Part shown: positions 47,421 to 56,517 of the stretch, one piece after another
How positions within the stretch are numbered: the stretch's first letter is position 1
Layout: each line of letters opens with the position of its first letter
DNA from: an uncultured Saprospiraceae bacterium
GTDB lineage: Bacteria > Bacteroidota > Bacteroidia > Chitinophagales > Saprospiraceae
Assembly: GCA_937941765.1 (NCBI GenBank)
Contig: CALDGQ010000061.1
Span: forward strand, 28,975-92,974
DNA length: 64,000 nt
Reading direction: 5' to 3'
Notes under the pieces: model-generated
Told to the model about the DNA's origin: nothing
Databases searched by the model: none
Seen by the model: only the letters and a program-made list of their open reading frames with translations
Program-made: the position numbers and the translations under genes

Positions 47421-48077
47421 TTACTTTTTAGTTTTATTATTTAGCAGGTAATTTGCGCCAACTTTAAAACTATACGCCCAGTTGGTATCTGCAAATCCAC
47501 CATTCGTATAAATCGGATTGAAGAAATATTGTGCGGATGGTCTCGCCCACATTTCGATTTTTTCTCCGAAATTTCTTTTGAAAACAATTCCGCCAATCGC
47601 ACTAACATTGTACGCTCTTAAATTTTCTTGTGCATAATTTTCAAAATCAACATCTTCTTTTGCAAGCGGACGTACACTGACTGTTGGGGTTTGGTAGATT
47701 GTTTTTTCACCTTGGGCACCAATTTGTAGACTGAAAAATTTAGTATTTATTTTTGCGGTAAGCGGTATCGCATAAGTGTTGATTTTATAGGCGGTCATGT
47801 TCCACATATCATCATATCTCGTCTCTGGGATATCTGAAAATGGCGTGTAATGTGTATGGCTTCCGTACTTGTTGTAACTGATTCCTGTATTAATTGAAAG
47901 TAGTTTACAAATTTCATATTCAAGGTTTAATCCAGCAGAATAATTTGGACTATCAACGCCAGAGGAAGAAATTTTTTCAATTAAATTACCACCAACTTCC
48001 ACCCCAATTGAACGAAGTTGCTGTGCTGATAATGAGGTGCTGATAAATGCGAGTAAAACGATCATTAAGTTTTTCAT
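47421..48077 (-). CDS. Outer-membrane beta-barrel protein (PorT-like family)
   Basis: A 218-residue protein with signal peptide 'MKNLMIVLLAFISTSLSAQ', then alternating amphipathic strands: 'IGVEVGGNLIEKI', 'YSAGLNLEYEI', 'LSINTGISYNKYG', 'YAIPLTAKINTKFFSLQIGA', 'FGEKIEMWARPSAQYFF', and a last strand 'WAYSFKVGANYLL'. The pattern and length fit an eight-stranded outer-membrane barrel of the kind annotated as PorT family or outer membrane beta-barrel protein in Bacteroidota. Its ligand is unknown. There is no T9SS sorting domain, as expected for a protein inserted by the Bam machinery. It stands alone between a convergent kelch gene and a giant modular gene on the same strand, so it could be an anchor for one of the secreted proteins, but that is speculation. 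Confidence 0.82.
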   Translation of the reverse strand: MKNLMIVLLAFISTSLSAQQLRSIGVEVGGNLIEKISSSGVDSPNYSAGLNLEYEICKLLSINTGISYNKYGSHTHYTPFSDIPETRYDDMWNMTAYKINTYAIPLTAKINTKFFSLQIGAQGEKTIYQTPTVSVRPLAKEDVDFENYAQENLRAYNVSAIGGIVFKRNFGEKIEMWARPSAQYFFNPIYTNGGFADTNWAYSFKVGANYLLNNKTKK

Positions 48078-48711
48078 AAGAGGGAGTTTTATTGTTTTCT
48101 AATTAAGTGTTTTTGGTGTTATACATTTTAATGGGTCGAAATTTTGTCAGTGTGACTCAGTCGCTTTCCTTACTTCAAAGTTAGTCTACAAGTGAGGTTT
48201 TCTAAACAAAAGATTTGGGAATTTGTCAATAAAAAATAGGTAATCACTTATTTAAATCACTATGATTTATGTTTAAAATAACCATTGCTGTGTCAATTAA
48301 ATATATCAATTAAAATTTGACACTTTTTAATTATTTGATCAGTTTAACGAGACTTTAAAACACCTTAAGATTTTTATAACATTGATTTTACTAAATCAAA
48401 TTTATGACGCAACTAATAAACTTCGGTGTTTAATTACTCAGATAGCAATATGGTGATTTTATCATTGCTAACTATTCAAAGGTACGAGCGAATCCTCCTT
48501 TTTTTTAGAATAATGCGTAAACCGTTCAACTAGTTTTTTACAAAATTAGAATTGCAGGAGACTGGACCTGTGATATTGTCAGATATGTAAATTTCAGGTA
48601 GGGGAAGTTTACTGATCATAAACTTTTCAATACTTTAAAAGAGGGGTTTAAATATATAAAACCGCCCTAAATGAATAGAGCGGTTTCAAAAAAGAGAGAA
48701 CTAGTGGTTTA
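48078..48711. other. Intergenic region upstream of the outer-membrane barrel gene
   Basis: A 634-bp gap, the longest in the window, with no ORF or RNA gene that I can support. TTTGTCAA lies at 48222-48229, 145 bases before the barrel gene's start and reading TTGACAAA on its coding strand. The terminator of the upstream gene is at 48659-48686. Confidence 0.5.
48659..48686 (-). terminator. Intrinsic terminator of the 48712-52470 gene
   Basis: AAACCGC (48659-48665) pairs with GCGGTTT (48680-48686). The stem continues past one mismatch with CTA and TAG. The left flank is AT-rich. Confidence 0.65.
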
Positions 48712-51700
48712 CTAAAATTTTACAAATCGAATTTGTTCCATTTCATTATTTTTATTTCGAAGAATTACCTGATAGGTACCAGCAGTCAAACTATTGATGT
48801 CTAACTGAATAGTGTTATTCCCATTTTCCACTTCGATATTTTTTGAACTTTTTAGTGTGCCGATGATGTCATAAATTTCTAAGACGAATCTTCCATCAAA
48901 CGAACTTTCGACTTTCAAGAATGCTTCCGCACTTGCTGGATTTGGGAAGAAATTTGTGATGACGAACTCATTTGAAGTGGTCACCGCATTTCTTGATATC
49001 GGTTGTGTTATTGCTGAATTTTCAATCGTAATCGGAATCCATTCATCACAAACATCAGACTGTACACTTAGGAAATAAGTTTCTCCAGCATTCAATCCAG
49101 AAATAGTTTCCGTTCCAGAACATGGATTTCCATTCCACGGATTGCATTCCCAAACTGCAGCTATATTGCTGTCAAATAATTTTGAATTTTCAAGACCTGT
49201 CAAACCTTCAATCGTCACAGTTCCATTGGATGAATTTACAGACACATTACAAGCAACTGGTCCTACGTCGCAAGTACAACCATCTGCACTAACTATCCCA
49301 TCCAAAGGAAGTGAATCGTCATTATTAAAACAAGGATCACCAGGATTTCCAGGTAAGCTGATGTTGTTGTCATTGCAATCTTCATTTGAATTCAGGCCAT
49401 CACCATCTTGATCTACAGGTGCATTAGGATCTAGAGTTCGTGTAACAAAGTAACTACATGTTGTTACATTGCCGCATGCATCTGTTGCTTGAAAATTAAG
49501 TTGTGATGTTCCTGTACCTGCCAAAAGAATTGGACCGCAGAATCCGTTTTCAACTTCACTGACCATCAACTCACCGCTAGAAGAAAGTAAGATAACTTCT
49601 ATTCCACCAGCAGCACAAGTTGTTGTTGCCTCAGGATAATCGATGATGGAAACGTTTAGACACGGACCTGAAACATCAGTAGGAATGAATAAGAAGTTTA
49701 GGTCTTCTGGACATTCAAAAATTAGCTCATCACCTTGATTTCCGTCCAAAGTAACAGCAATCCATTCATCACAATTGTCAGATTGAACACTTAAAAAATA
49801 CTGTCCTGCGGGCAATCCTGAAACGACTTCATTGTCACTACATGGTGATGTATTCCAAGGATTACATTGCCAGACAATACCACTTGATGTAACCGTTTCA
49901 TCAAATAATTTTGCATTTTCTGCGCCTGTCAAACCAGTAATTGTTAATGTTCCATTACTTTGTGTAACATTGATATTACATGCTTCACCACTTGGAGTTC
50001 CTGCACAAGTACAACCATCGGCTTGGATGATGTCATTGTCGGTCATCATGTTGAAATCATTGCAAGTCGTTCCTGGAGTGGTTGGAAGTGCAGGATTGTT
50101 TGGTTGACAATCATCTTCATCACAAAATCCATCATTGTCGGAATCTGTGCAACCTCCATTATTATTTATAACAATCGGTATCCATTCATCACAAAGATCT
50201 GATTGAACACTTAGGTAGTAAGTTGCGCCAGTTGTTAAGCCAGTTACTGTTTCATTGATAGCGCATGTATTTCCATTCCAAGGATTGCATTCAAAAACAG
50301 CAGTATAACTTGCATCAAATAATTTGGTGTTTGCATCTGTTGGTAGACCAGTAATGGCAACGCTTCCATTTGTAGATGTAATGTTGATATCACAGGTAAT
50401 TTCAGGAGGTGTGATTTCTAAATGACAATCAAGATCAACTAAGTAAGTGATACCATCTAATGTTCCTAAGAAATAATGCTTATCTCCAATAAGTACAAAT
50501 TCTTCAAACTCGTAGTTGTTAGCTCTTGGAAGTTCTGCTGACCAGACCAATTCTCCTTCAGCATAATGTTCTAGATAGATAATGTCATCATTTGGGTCAG
50601 GACTAACACCTGCGTAAACCCATGCATTTGCATTGTAGAAAATTTCATATTCATGATTAACAACAAGCTGGTCACCATTTGGTGTTTCATAATCAATAAA
50701 TCTTTTTCTTCCGATTCCTCTTGTTGTTGTTTGTTGTTGCCAGTAATTGCGATTGTACTCCGTGTATTGTTTCTCTGGAACTAATTTTGTACCATCGAAT
50801 GTCAGGTAGCTGGATGTAACATTTGAAACTGTATTTTGTGGTCCGGCTGCAGCGGTTGTATAGGTGCCTGTGCGCATAAAGAAATTTCCACAACTGGTTT
50901 TTCTTAATCCCGGATTGGCACCAACTGTATTATAATTTAAAGTATTGGTGTAATCAGTGTGAAGGATTTGTAGGTTTTGATCGAACACAGCATATTCTCC
51001 TTTGTAGTATCCATAAGGTGCATTGCCAGTTGGATAAGTATAAAACACAGCATATTTGTCATCCTCTAGATGCAAGATGTCTTTTACAAATGCAGTGGTA
51101 TATTCAAAGTTTTCTCCTGTTGCAACAATTGATTCATTCAAAATAGAGCCGGTGAAATCAGTTTCAACAAGATGAATCGAGTAACTTAATTCTGCTCCTT
51201 CAACTATGTCTACTGTCCCGAAAATATAACCGGTTGCTGTTTCAATGACATCTGAAACTTTGGTGTATGTTTGTATTAAATTGTCAAAACCTGGTTCCTG
51301 AATAGCTACATTTCCTTGGCCATTATCAATAACTATATTTCCATCAACGATTGCATAATTTTGGGTAATCAATGAACCTAGTTCTTGACTACTAACTAAA
51401 TCACCGTCTGTCCCATAAATATATTCTGTAAGATTATTGTTAAAATCTTTAATGACAACTCTGTAATTTCCGTTTGGTAAATATTCAGAACAATCAATTG
51501 TCCCAGTTGCTATTTCTTCCAAACATGTTGGTTGCATACCATCTATCGTAACATTTATGGTGCAATATGCGGTCGCACCACATGCATCTTCGAATTTTCC
51601 AACTATTTCATAAGTCCCAACGGGCTGGATAGAACCTTTTTCTGGACCACTTATTTGCGTGTATACGATATTTTGAACCGTTTCTGTACAGTTCGATTCA

Positions 51701-52470
51701 GCGAGCGGTAGGTACCAATCTAATGTTCCTTCTGTCGTTGTATAACTCCCGACTACTTGTTGATCGTTACACCAATCAACCTTAATTTTAGGTAAATAAC
51801 CGTTGTTAATCAAAGGTCCCACTCTATTGTTATTATTGCTTGGAAAAATGTACTCACCTATTTCAAGAATATCTCTATCGGGATCTACACTTATCAAAAG
51901 ATCATAACTTTCAAGGAATAAGTTTTCTGGAATCTGGAGTTGTTCTTGGATATTAATCGTAGCTCCTGGAGGTGTTGATTGGATAATAGTTTCTCCAATA
52001 ATTTCTTCATTAAAGAGATTGGGTTCATTTGAATCCGTTAAATAAAACCGAACAATATAAGCTTCTTCCACATCACTGTCACCTATATTACTAATATCAA
52101 GGTTGGCAATAAAGGTTGAACCAGGATTTAATTCCGTCGGAAGACCACTTTTATTAGTGATTGCTAGATCCGGCAGGCCCGTTACAACTAGTGGAATCCA
52201 CTCACTACAATCACTTGATTGTACACTCAGAAAGTAAGTATTGGCAGCCAAATCAGAAATAAAGTGATTTCCAAAACATGGCGCTCCATTCCAAGGATTG
52301 CATTCCCAAACAATAGTATTGCTATTATCGAATAATTTAGCATTTGAATTAGCTGGTAAATCAGAAATTATGATAAAGGTCTGTGATACATTGTAAGTAA
52401 AATCACAATCCGCATTTGAATTTATCGGAATTAAGAATAGTAAGATTAGAATGGGCAATAAGATTTTCAT
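48712..52470 (-). CDS. Secreted modular protein with four CNPW modules, CARDB, HYR and T9SS sorting domain
   Basis: A 1252-residue protein with signal peptide 'MKILLPILILLFLIPINSNA'. A CNPW module starts immediately (21-94), followed by a CARDB-like domain (96-215: 'ELNPGSTFIANLDISNIGDS') and an HYR-like domain (225-312). A region of about 375 residues (313-690) has repeated short strands around 'DGTKLVPEKQYTEYN' and 'EGELVWSAELPRANN', possibly a diverged propeller. Then come CNPW (692-769), MopE-like unit, CNPW (831-907), HYR (919-1010), MopE-like unit, CNPW (1074-1147) and a T9SS sorting domain (1167-1252: 'FFPNPASAEAFLKVES'). No enzymatic motif is visible. With the discoidin-like protein at 23493-27461 it is the second headless member of the CNPW set. 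Its upstream region shares a regulatory-type block with the M43 protease gene. Confidence 0.93.
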   Translation of the reverse strand: MKILLPILILLFLIPINSNADCDFTYNVSQTFIIISDLPANSNAKLFDNSNTIVWECNPWNGAPCFGNHFISDLAANTYFLSVQSSDCSEWIPLVVTGLPDLAITNKSGLPTELNPGSTFIANLDISNIGDSDVEEAYIVRFYLTDSNEPNLFNEEIIGETIIQSTPPGATINIQEQLQIPENLFLESYDLLISVDPDRDILEIGEYIFPSNNNNRVGPLINNGYLPKIKVDWCNDQQVVGSYTTTEGTLDWYLPLAESNCTETVQNIVYTQISGPEKGSIQPVGTYEIVGKFEDACGATAYCTINVTIDGMQPTCLEEIATGTIDCSEYLPNGNYRVVIKDFNNNLTEYIYGTDGDLVSSQELGSLITQNYAIVDGNIVIDNGQGNVAIQEPGFDNLIQTYTKVSDVIETATGYIFGTVDIVEGAELSYSIHLVETDFTGSILNESIVATGENFEYTTAFVKDILHLEDDKYAVFYTYPTGNAPYGYYKGEYAVFDQNLQILHTDYTNTLNYNTVGANPGLRKTSCGNFFMRTGTYTTAAAGPQNTVSNVTSSYLTFDGTKLVPEKQYTEYNRNYWQQQTTTRGIGRKRFIDYETPNGDQLVVNHEYEIFYNANAWVYAGVSPDPNDDIIYLEHYAEGELVWSAELPRANNYEFEEFVLIGDKHYFLGTLDGITYLVDLDCHLEITPPEITCDINITSTNGSVAITGLPTDANTKLFDASYTAVFECNPWNGNTCAINETVTGLTTGATYYLSVQSDLCDEWIPIVINNNGGCTDSDNDGFCDEDDCQPNNPALPTTPGTTCNDFNMMTDNDIIQADGCTCAGTPSGEACNINVTQSNGTLTITGLTGAENAKLFDETVTSSGIVWQCNPWNTSPCSDNEVVSGLPAGQYFLSVQSDNCDEWIAVTLDGNQGDELIFECPEDLNFLFIPTDVSGPCLNVSIIDYPEATTTCAAGGIEVILLSSSGELMVSEVENGFCGPILLAGTGTSQLNFQATDACGNVTTCSYFVTRTLDPNAPVDQDGDGLNSNEDCNDNNISLPGNPGDPCFNNDDSLPLDGIVSADGCTCDVGPVACNVSVNSSNGTVTIEGLTGLENSKLFDSNIAAVWECNPWNGNPCSGTETISGLNAGETYFLSVQSDVCDEWIPITIENSAITQPISRNAVTTSNEFVITNFFPNPASAEAFLKVESSFDGRFVLEIYDIIGTLKSSKNIEVENGNNTIQLDINSLTAGTYQVILRNKNNEMEQIRFVKF

Positions 52471-53010
52471 AGATCTGGTTGTTTTTTTATACTATAAATA
52501 GGGTATCCATTGTTACTATGGTCCATGGATATAAGTCAGTTCAAAATTTTTTTGTGACAAATTTTATGCACGACAATAGAAATATAAAATACATCTATTA
52601 GAGCATCCTTTATCTCATTTTATCTTTTGGAGTAGTTGTAATAACAAGGTAAGTTGGATCGGAATTAATTGCGCTAACAAATAATTGGATTTGTCAAGAA
52701 AAAAAAATTCATTTATTAGCGGAAGATTGCGCTCAAACATTGATTTAGCATAGTTAAACGGTATTTGTATAATGTTTAATAAAAGTTATTGTGTGAATTT
52801 AATTGGCTTTGTCAAATAAATTATGGTAAAAAAAGAATGTATTTCGTTGTAAATTTTTTTTTAAAAAATTGCTCATTTTAGGCAATAATAAATAGGGTAG
52901 TTTTGTGTTATATGTATTAATGAAAAAATGCTAATTTTCACTTTAATAATCGTGTGTTTTAAATAGATACTGCGTCAATAATTTCCAATTATCATCTGTA
53001 ATATTCCTCA
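52471..53010. other. Divergent intergenic region before the CoA-transferase gene
   Basis: A 540-bp AT-rich gap between divergent genes. It contains TTTGTCAA at 52690-52697 and the shared block at 52784-52819. I see no small ORF, RNA gene or convincing promoter for the plus-strand gene. Confidence 0.5.
52784..52819 (-). promoter_or_regulatory. Upstream element shared with 12345-12380
   Basis: Second copy of the 36-base block (27 of 36 identical, ungapped), about 315-350 bases before the 52470 start. The TGTGTGAATTTA and TTTGTCAA cores are intact. A further TTTGTCAA copy lies about 95 bases closer to the gene. Confidence 0.45.
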
Positions 53011-54093
53011 ATGCAACACAACTTCTTCAAAGACCTCCAAGTAATAGAACTAGCATCCGTCCTAGCAGGACCTGCAGTTGGCCAGTTCTTCAGCGAACTA
53101 GGAGCCACTGTCATCAAAATCGAAAACAAAAATACGGATGGAGATATCACCCGCAAATGGAAGTTAGCAACCGAAGATGCTAACAAAGAATACTCGGCAT
53201 ACTATTGTAGCGTCAATTGGAACAAACATGTGATGCAAGTAGACTTGAGAAATTCTGCAGAAAAAAAAGAAATATTGGATTTAATCGTAGATGCAGATAT
53301 TGTCATCAGTAATTTCAAATTGAACTCTGCCAAGAAAATGGGAGTGGATTTTGAAAGTTTGAAAAAGGTGAATCCGGAACTAATTTTTGGTCAAATCAAT
53401 GCTTTCCCAAATGGAGAAGAGCGACCTGCTTTTGATATTGTATTGCAAGCTGAAGCTGGATTTCTATTTATGAATGGTGATGCAGATCGACCGCCAGTAC
53501 GAATGCCGGTTGCGCTGATTGATATATTGACAGCACATCAATTGAAAGAAGGATTGTTGATGGCATTGTTACATAAAGAGCGTACTGGGAATGGTAGTTA
53601 TGTCGAAACTTCATTGTTAGAATCAGCCATCGCTTCACTTGCTAACCAAGCAACTAATTGGCTTATCGGAAATCAAATTCCACAAAGAATGGGTAGCCAA
53701 CATCCCAACATTGCTCCATATGGTGATATTTTCCAAACAAAAGATCGTAAAGACATTGTATTAGCAATCGGTACTGAAAATCAATTTACTAAACTATGTA
53801 TGTGTTTAAATCAGTCTAATCTGGCACGAGATCCTGATTTTGATACCAATGCTAAACGAGTAAAAAATAGAGCCAATTTGAATCAAATTTTATCAGTTGC
53901 TGTTCAACAATTTGATCGTGATTTTTTATTTCAAAATTTAACAGCCAATCAAGTGCCGGTTGGTAGAATATTTAAAATGGATGAGGTTTTTGATCAACCT
54001 ACTAATCAAGCGTTGTTGTTGGAACAACGAATGTCGGATGGAGAATTGGTAAAGTCTGTCAAAACAGTTGCTTTTAGGATGTATAATTCATGA
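53011..54093 (+). CDS. CaiB/BaiF-family CoA-transferase
   Basis: A 360-residue cytoplasmic class III CoA-transferase. The N-terminal 'VIELASVLAGPAVGQFFSEL' and 'GATVIKIEN' match the family's opening helix-turn and CoA-binding region. Asp171 in 'PVALIDILTA' occupies the place of the catalytic Asp (usual wording 'ADxxTG'), and 'GNGSYVETSLLESAIASL' is the family's second signature. The length is a little short of the usual 380-400. The acyl group moved cannot be read from sequence: formyl-, carnitine-, succinyl- and racemase-type members look alike. No fatty-acid or oxalate gene is adjacent. It may be transcribed with the secreted endonuclease and esterase that follow on the same strand (76-bp gap), though the functions do not obviously relate. 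Confidence 0.9.
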   Translation: MQHNFFKDLQVIELASVLAGPAVGQFFSELGATVIKIENKNTDGDITRKWKLATEDANKEYSAYYCSVNWNKHVMQVDLRNSAEKKEILDLIVDADIVISNFKLNSAKKMGVDFESLKKVNPELIFGQINAFPNGEERPAFDIVLQAEAGFLFMNGDADRPPVRMPVALIDILTAHQLKEGLLMALLHKERTGNGSYVETSLLESAIASLANQATNWLIGNQIPQRMGSQHPNIAPYGDIFQTKDRKDIVLAIGTENQFTKLCMCLNQSNLARDPDFDTNAKRVKNRANLNQILSVAVQQFDRDFLFQNLTANQVPVGRIFKMDEVFDQPTNQALLLEQRMSDGELVKSVKTVAFRMYNS

Positions 54094-54169
54094 TATTTCA
54101 GTACAAATTTCACTTTCTACGCCCGCTAATGTAACTTTAGAGAAATTTTAAATATTAAAAATTAATCTG

Positions 54170-55288
54170 TTGAACATTAAAGCACTTCTTATCCCCATTT
54201 TTGTCTTGTCAATTTGCAATTTTACATTTGCACAATTTCACCAAGATGTTTTTCCTAATCTTCAAGGTAATGATTTAACAACTGCATTACAGCAAAATTA
54301 TAAACCAGGTATCGTTTACCCATATGGACCTGCACGTGATAGTTTGTATAAAAATGTTTTTGGAAAAAATGATTCCTTAAGCTGTATTTACACTGGTCAT
54401 ACTTTGTATATGAATCCAGCTTTGGATCCTACCGATGCAGTTTATCTCAACGGTGATAACAATGGTATTAATACGGAACATATTTATCCGCAATCTAAGG
54501 GTGCATCAAATGGCAATGCGAAAAGTGATATGCACCATTTGGCACCCTCCCGTATATTGGTAAATTCTACAAGAGGAAGTGATCCTTATGATGAAATTTC
54601 AGATCCTGCTACTGATCTTTGGCATTTCATGACGATTTCTACTTCTGTTCTCCCTAATCAAAATATACGTGACAATTATAGTGAGTCTCGACCAGGTTCT
54701 TTTGAGCCTCGAGAAGCGTCCAAAGGAGATGTTGCAAGAGCAGTGTTTTATTTTTACACCATGTATCGCAATGAAGCTAACAATGCTGATCCAAATTATT
54801 TTGATTCTATGAAAGATGATTTGTGTCAATGGAATTTAGAGGATCCTGCGGATGAAAGTGAATATGAAAGAACCATGAAGATTGCAACTTATCAGGATAA
54901 TAAAGTGAACCCATTTATATTGGATTGCACATTGGCAGAAAGAATGTATTGCAACAATCCGTGCACACCGATTCCAATGGCTTTGGATGATTTGGCAAAT
55001 AGCATGATTTCAGATTTTATGGTTTCTCCCAATCCATTTGATGCTGATCTAGAAGTCGCTTTTGATTTGAGTGAAAAAACTGATTTGAAACTTCAACTTT
55101 TTGATGCTATTGGAAATGAAATCATGACATTGTATGATGCAGAAACGAATAGTGGATTGTTCAAAAGATCTTTTCAAATTGATGATTTAGATAAAAACAC
55201 AAACGGATTTTATATTTTAAAAATGACAATTACAGAAGGAGCTCAAACTTCTGTTATTTCCAAAAAACTAATTCAACTATCTAAATAA
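54170..55288 (+). CDS. Secreted endonuclease I family nuclease with T9SS sorting domain
   Basis: A 372-residue protein that starts at a TTG codon: there is no usable ATG, and the signal peptide ('NIKALLIPIFVLSICNFTFA') begins directly after it. The nuclease domain (about 25-260) carries the endonuclease I signature: 'NTEHIYPQS' with His104 as the expected general base, 'SDMHHLAPS' (H122, H123), Asn132 and 'RGSDPYDEI' (R135). These belong to the beta-beta-alpha-metal fold that cuts DNA or RNA with Mg2+ and is typically secreted to scavenge nucleic acid. A T9SS type A sorting domain fills the end (about 285-372: 'MVSPNPFDADLEVAF', 'KNTNGFYILKM'). Its stop overlaps the start of the following esterase gene by one base, so the two are translationally coupled. 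Confidence 0.92.
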   Translation: MNIKALLIPIFVLSICNFTFAQFHQDVFPNLQGNDLTTALQQNYKPGIVYPYGPARDSLYKNVFGKNDSLSCIYTGHTLYMNPALDPTDAVYLNGDNNGINTEHIYPQSKGASNGNAKSDMHHLAPSRILVNSTRGSDPYDEISDPATDLWHFMTISTSVLPNQNIRDNYSESRPGSFEPREASKGDVARAVFYFYTMYRNEANNADPNYFDSMKDDLCQWNLEDPADESEYERTMKIATYQDNKVNPFILDCTLAERMYCNNPCTPIPMALDDLANSMISDFMVSPNPFDADLEVAFDLSEKTDLKLQLFDAIGNEIMTLYDAETNSGLFKRSFQIDDLDKNTNGFYILKMTITEGAQTSVISKKLIQLSK

Positions 55289-56406
55289 TGAAATTACTAT
55301 ACCCAATATTTTTATTGTTGTTTTGTTTAAATACAACAACGTATGCACAATCTTTTAATGAAACGATGCCGCATGATGGAATGACTCGTTCCTATCGTAT
55401 TCATTTACCACCTGATTATTCTCCCAACAGTGTGCTGCCATTGGTATTGAATTTTCATGGATTGGGTTCAAATGCACAAGAACAGGAAATTTATTCTCAA
55501 TTTAGTCCGGTCGCTGATACCGCACATATCATTGTAGTTTATCCAGAAGGGATTGATAATTTATGGAATGTAGGTTTTGGTGGAACAACGGATGATGTTG
55601 GTTTTACGAATGACTTAATTGATACTTTACATGCTCGATATAATATTGATCTGGAAAGTGTTTTCTCCACAGGAATGTCAAATGGTGGTTATATGAGCTA
55701 CAAACTCGCTTGTGAATTGACAGGCCGAATCCAAGCAATTGCTTCGGTTACAGGATCTATGGTGCCTTCGCAATTGGCTGCATGCAATCCATCCGAGCAA
55801 ATTCCGGTAATGCAAATACATGGAACGGCGGATCCAACAGTTGCTTATAATGGCTCAACATTTGGTGCTCCAATAGAAGATGTGGTTGCCTTTTGGGTCG
55901 GTCATGATAATTGTGAACCTGTCACTGCTGTCGATGTAGAAGATATTGATATGACAGATGGATGCACAGCCGAAAGATTTGATTATTTAACTTGTGATGG
56001 AGACAACGAAGTAGTATTTTACAAAATTGATCAAGGCGGTCATACTTGGCCAGGTTCGCCTATTGTAATTGGTAGTACTTGTCAAGATTTTGATGCAAGT
56101 GATGAAATATGGAAATTTTTCTATAAATATCGTTCTCCAAATGTTATGGTTTCCAACAATGATATTACATCTGCAAATGAGATAAAAGTGACTCCGAATC
56201 CTTTTAGTGATGAATTAACAATCAATTTACCTACCCAAGATTTAGTCGCAATTAATGTGTTAGATTTGAATGGCAAAATAGTAAAAACAGTTGTTGAAAG
56301 AAATACTGAAATGTTGGTTGACATGCAATCATTTGTTTCAGGTATTTATTTTATACAAGCTGTTTATGAAAATGAAATTGCTATGAAGAAGGTGGTGAAG
56401 CAGTAA
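55288..56406 (+). CDS. Secreted alpha/beta-hydrolase esterase (PHB depolymerase / feruloyl esterase-like, LpqC type) with T9SS sorting domain
   Basis: A 372-residue secreted esterase. Signal peptide 1-20; hydrolase domain about 22-280 with oxyanion-side 'LNFHGLGSNA', nucleophile Ser131 in 'GMSNGGYMSYKLAC', Asp182 in 'IHGTADPTVAYNG' and His252 in 'GGHTWPGSP'. This is the complete triad and wording of the esterase PHB-depolymerase family, which cleaves polyhydroxyalkanoate or ferulate and acetyl esters on plant or algal polysaccharide. The substrate is not decided by sequence. The T9SS sorting domain covers about 290-372 ('VTPNPFSDELTINLP', 'FVSGIYFIQAVY'). It overlaps the nuclease gene by one base and ends before a strong bidirectional terminator. 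Confidence 0.9.
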   Translation: MKLLYPIFLLLFCLNTTTYAQSFNETMPHDGMTRSYRIHLPPDYSPNSVLPLVLNFHGLGSNAQEQEIYSQFSPVADTAHIIVVYPEGIDNLWNVGFGGTTDDVGFTNDLIDTLHARYNIDLESVFSTGMSNGGYMSYKLACELTGRIQAIASVTGSMVPSQLAACNPSEQIPVMQIHGTADPTVAYNGSTFGAPIEDVVAFWVGHDNCEPVTAVDVEDIDMTDGCTAERFDYLTCDGDNEVVFYKIDQGGHTWPGSPIVIGSTCQDFDASDEIWKFFYKYRSPNVMVSNNDITSANEIKVTPNPFSDELTINLPTQDLVAINVLDLNGKIVKTVVERNTEMLVDMQSFVSGIYFIQAVYENEIAMKKVVKQ

Positions 56407-56418
56407 ATTTAATTAAAT

Positions 56419-56508
56419 CCTTGAAAGGGCTTTTCAATTTTAATATTGTGGAAAATTTCAAATCCTTCGTTTGATTTCATTTGAAAAGATGGCCCTTTCA
56501 AGGTTTTT
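56419..56508. terminator. Bidirectional intrinsic terminator with long stem
   Basis: CCTTGAAAGGGC (56419-56430) pairs perfectly with GCCCTTTCAAGG (56492-56503), and TTTTCAA (56431-56437) with TTGAAAA (56481-56487). Five T follow on the plus strand. It separates convergent genes. Confidence 0.85.
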
Positions 56509-56517
56509 AGAAAAACT

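Noticed and set aside
55900..56324. Antisense ORFs over the esterase and nuclease genes (56121-56324, 54599-54829)
   Set aside because: They are shadows of genes with complete catalytic motifs on the other strand.
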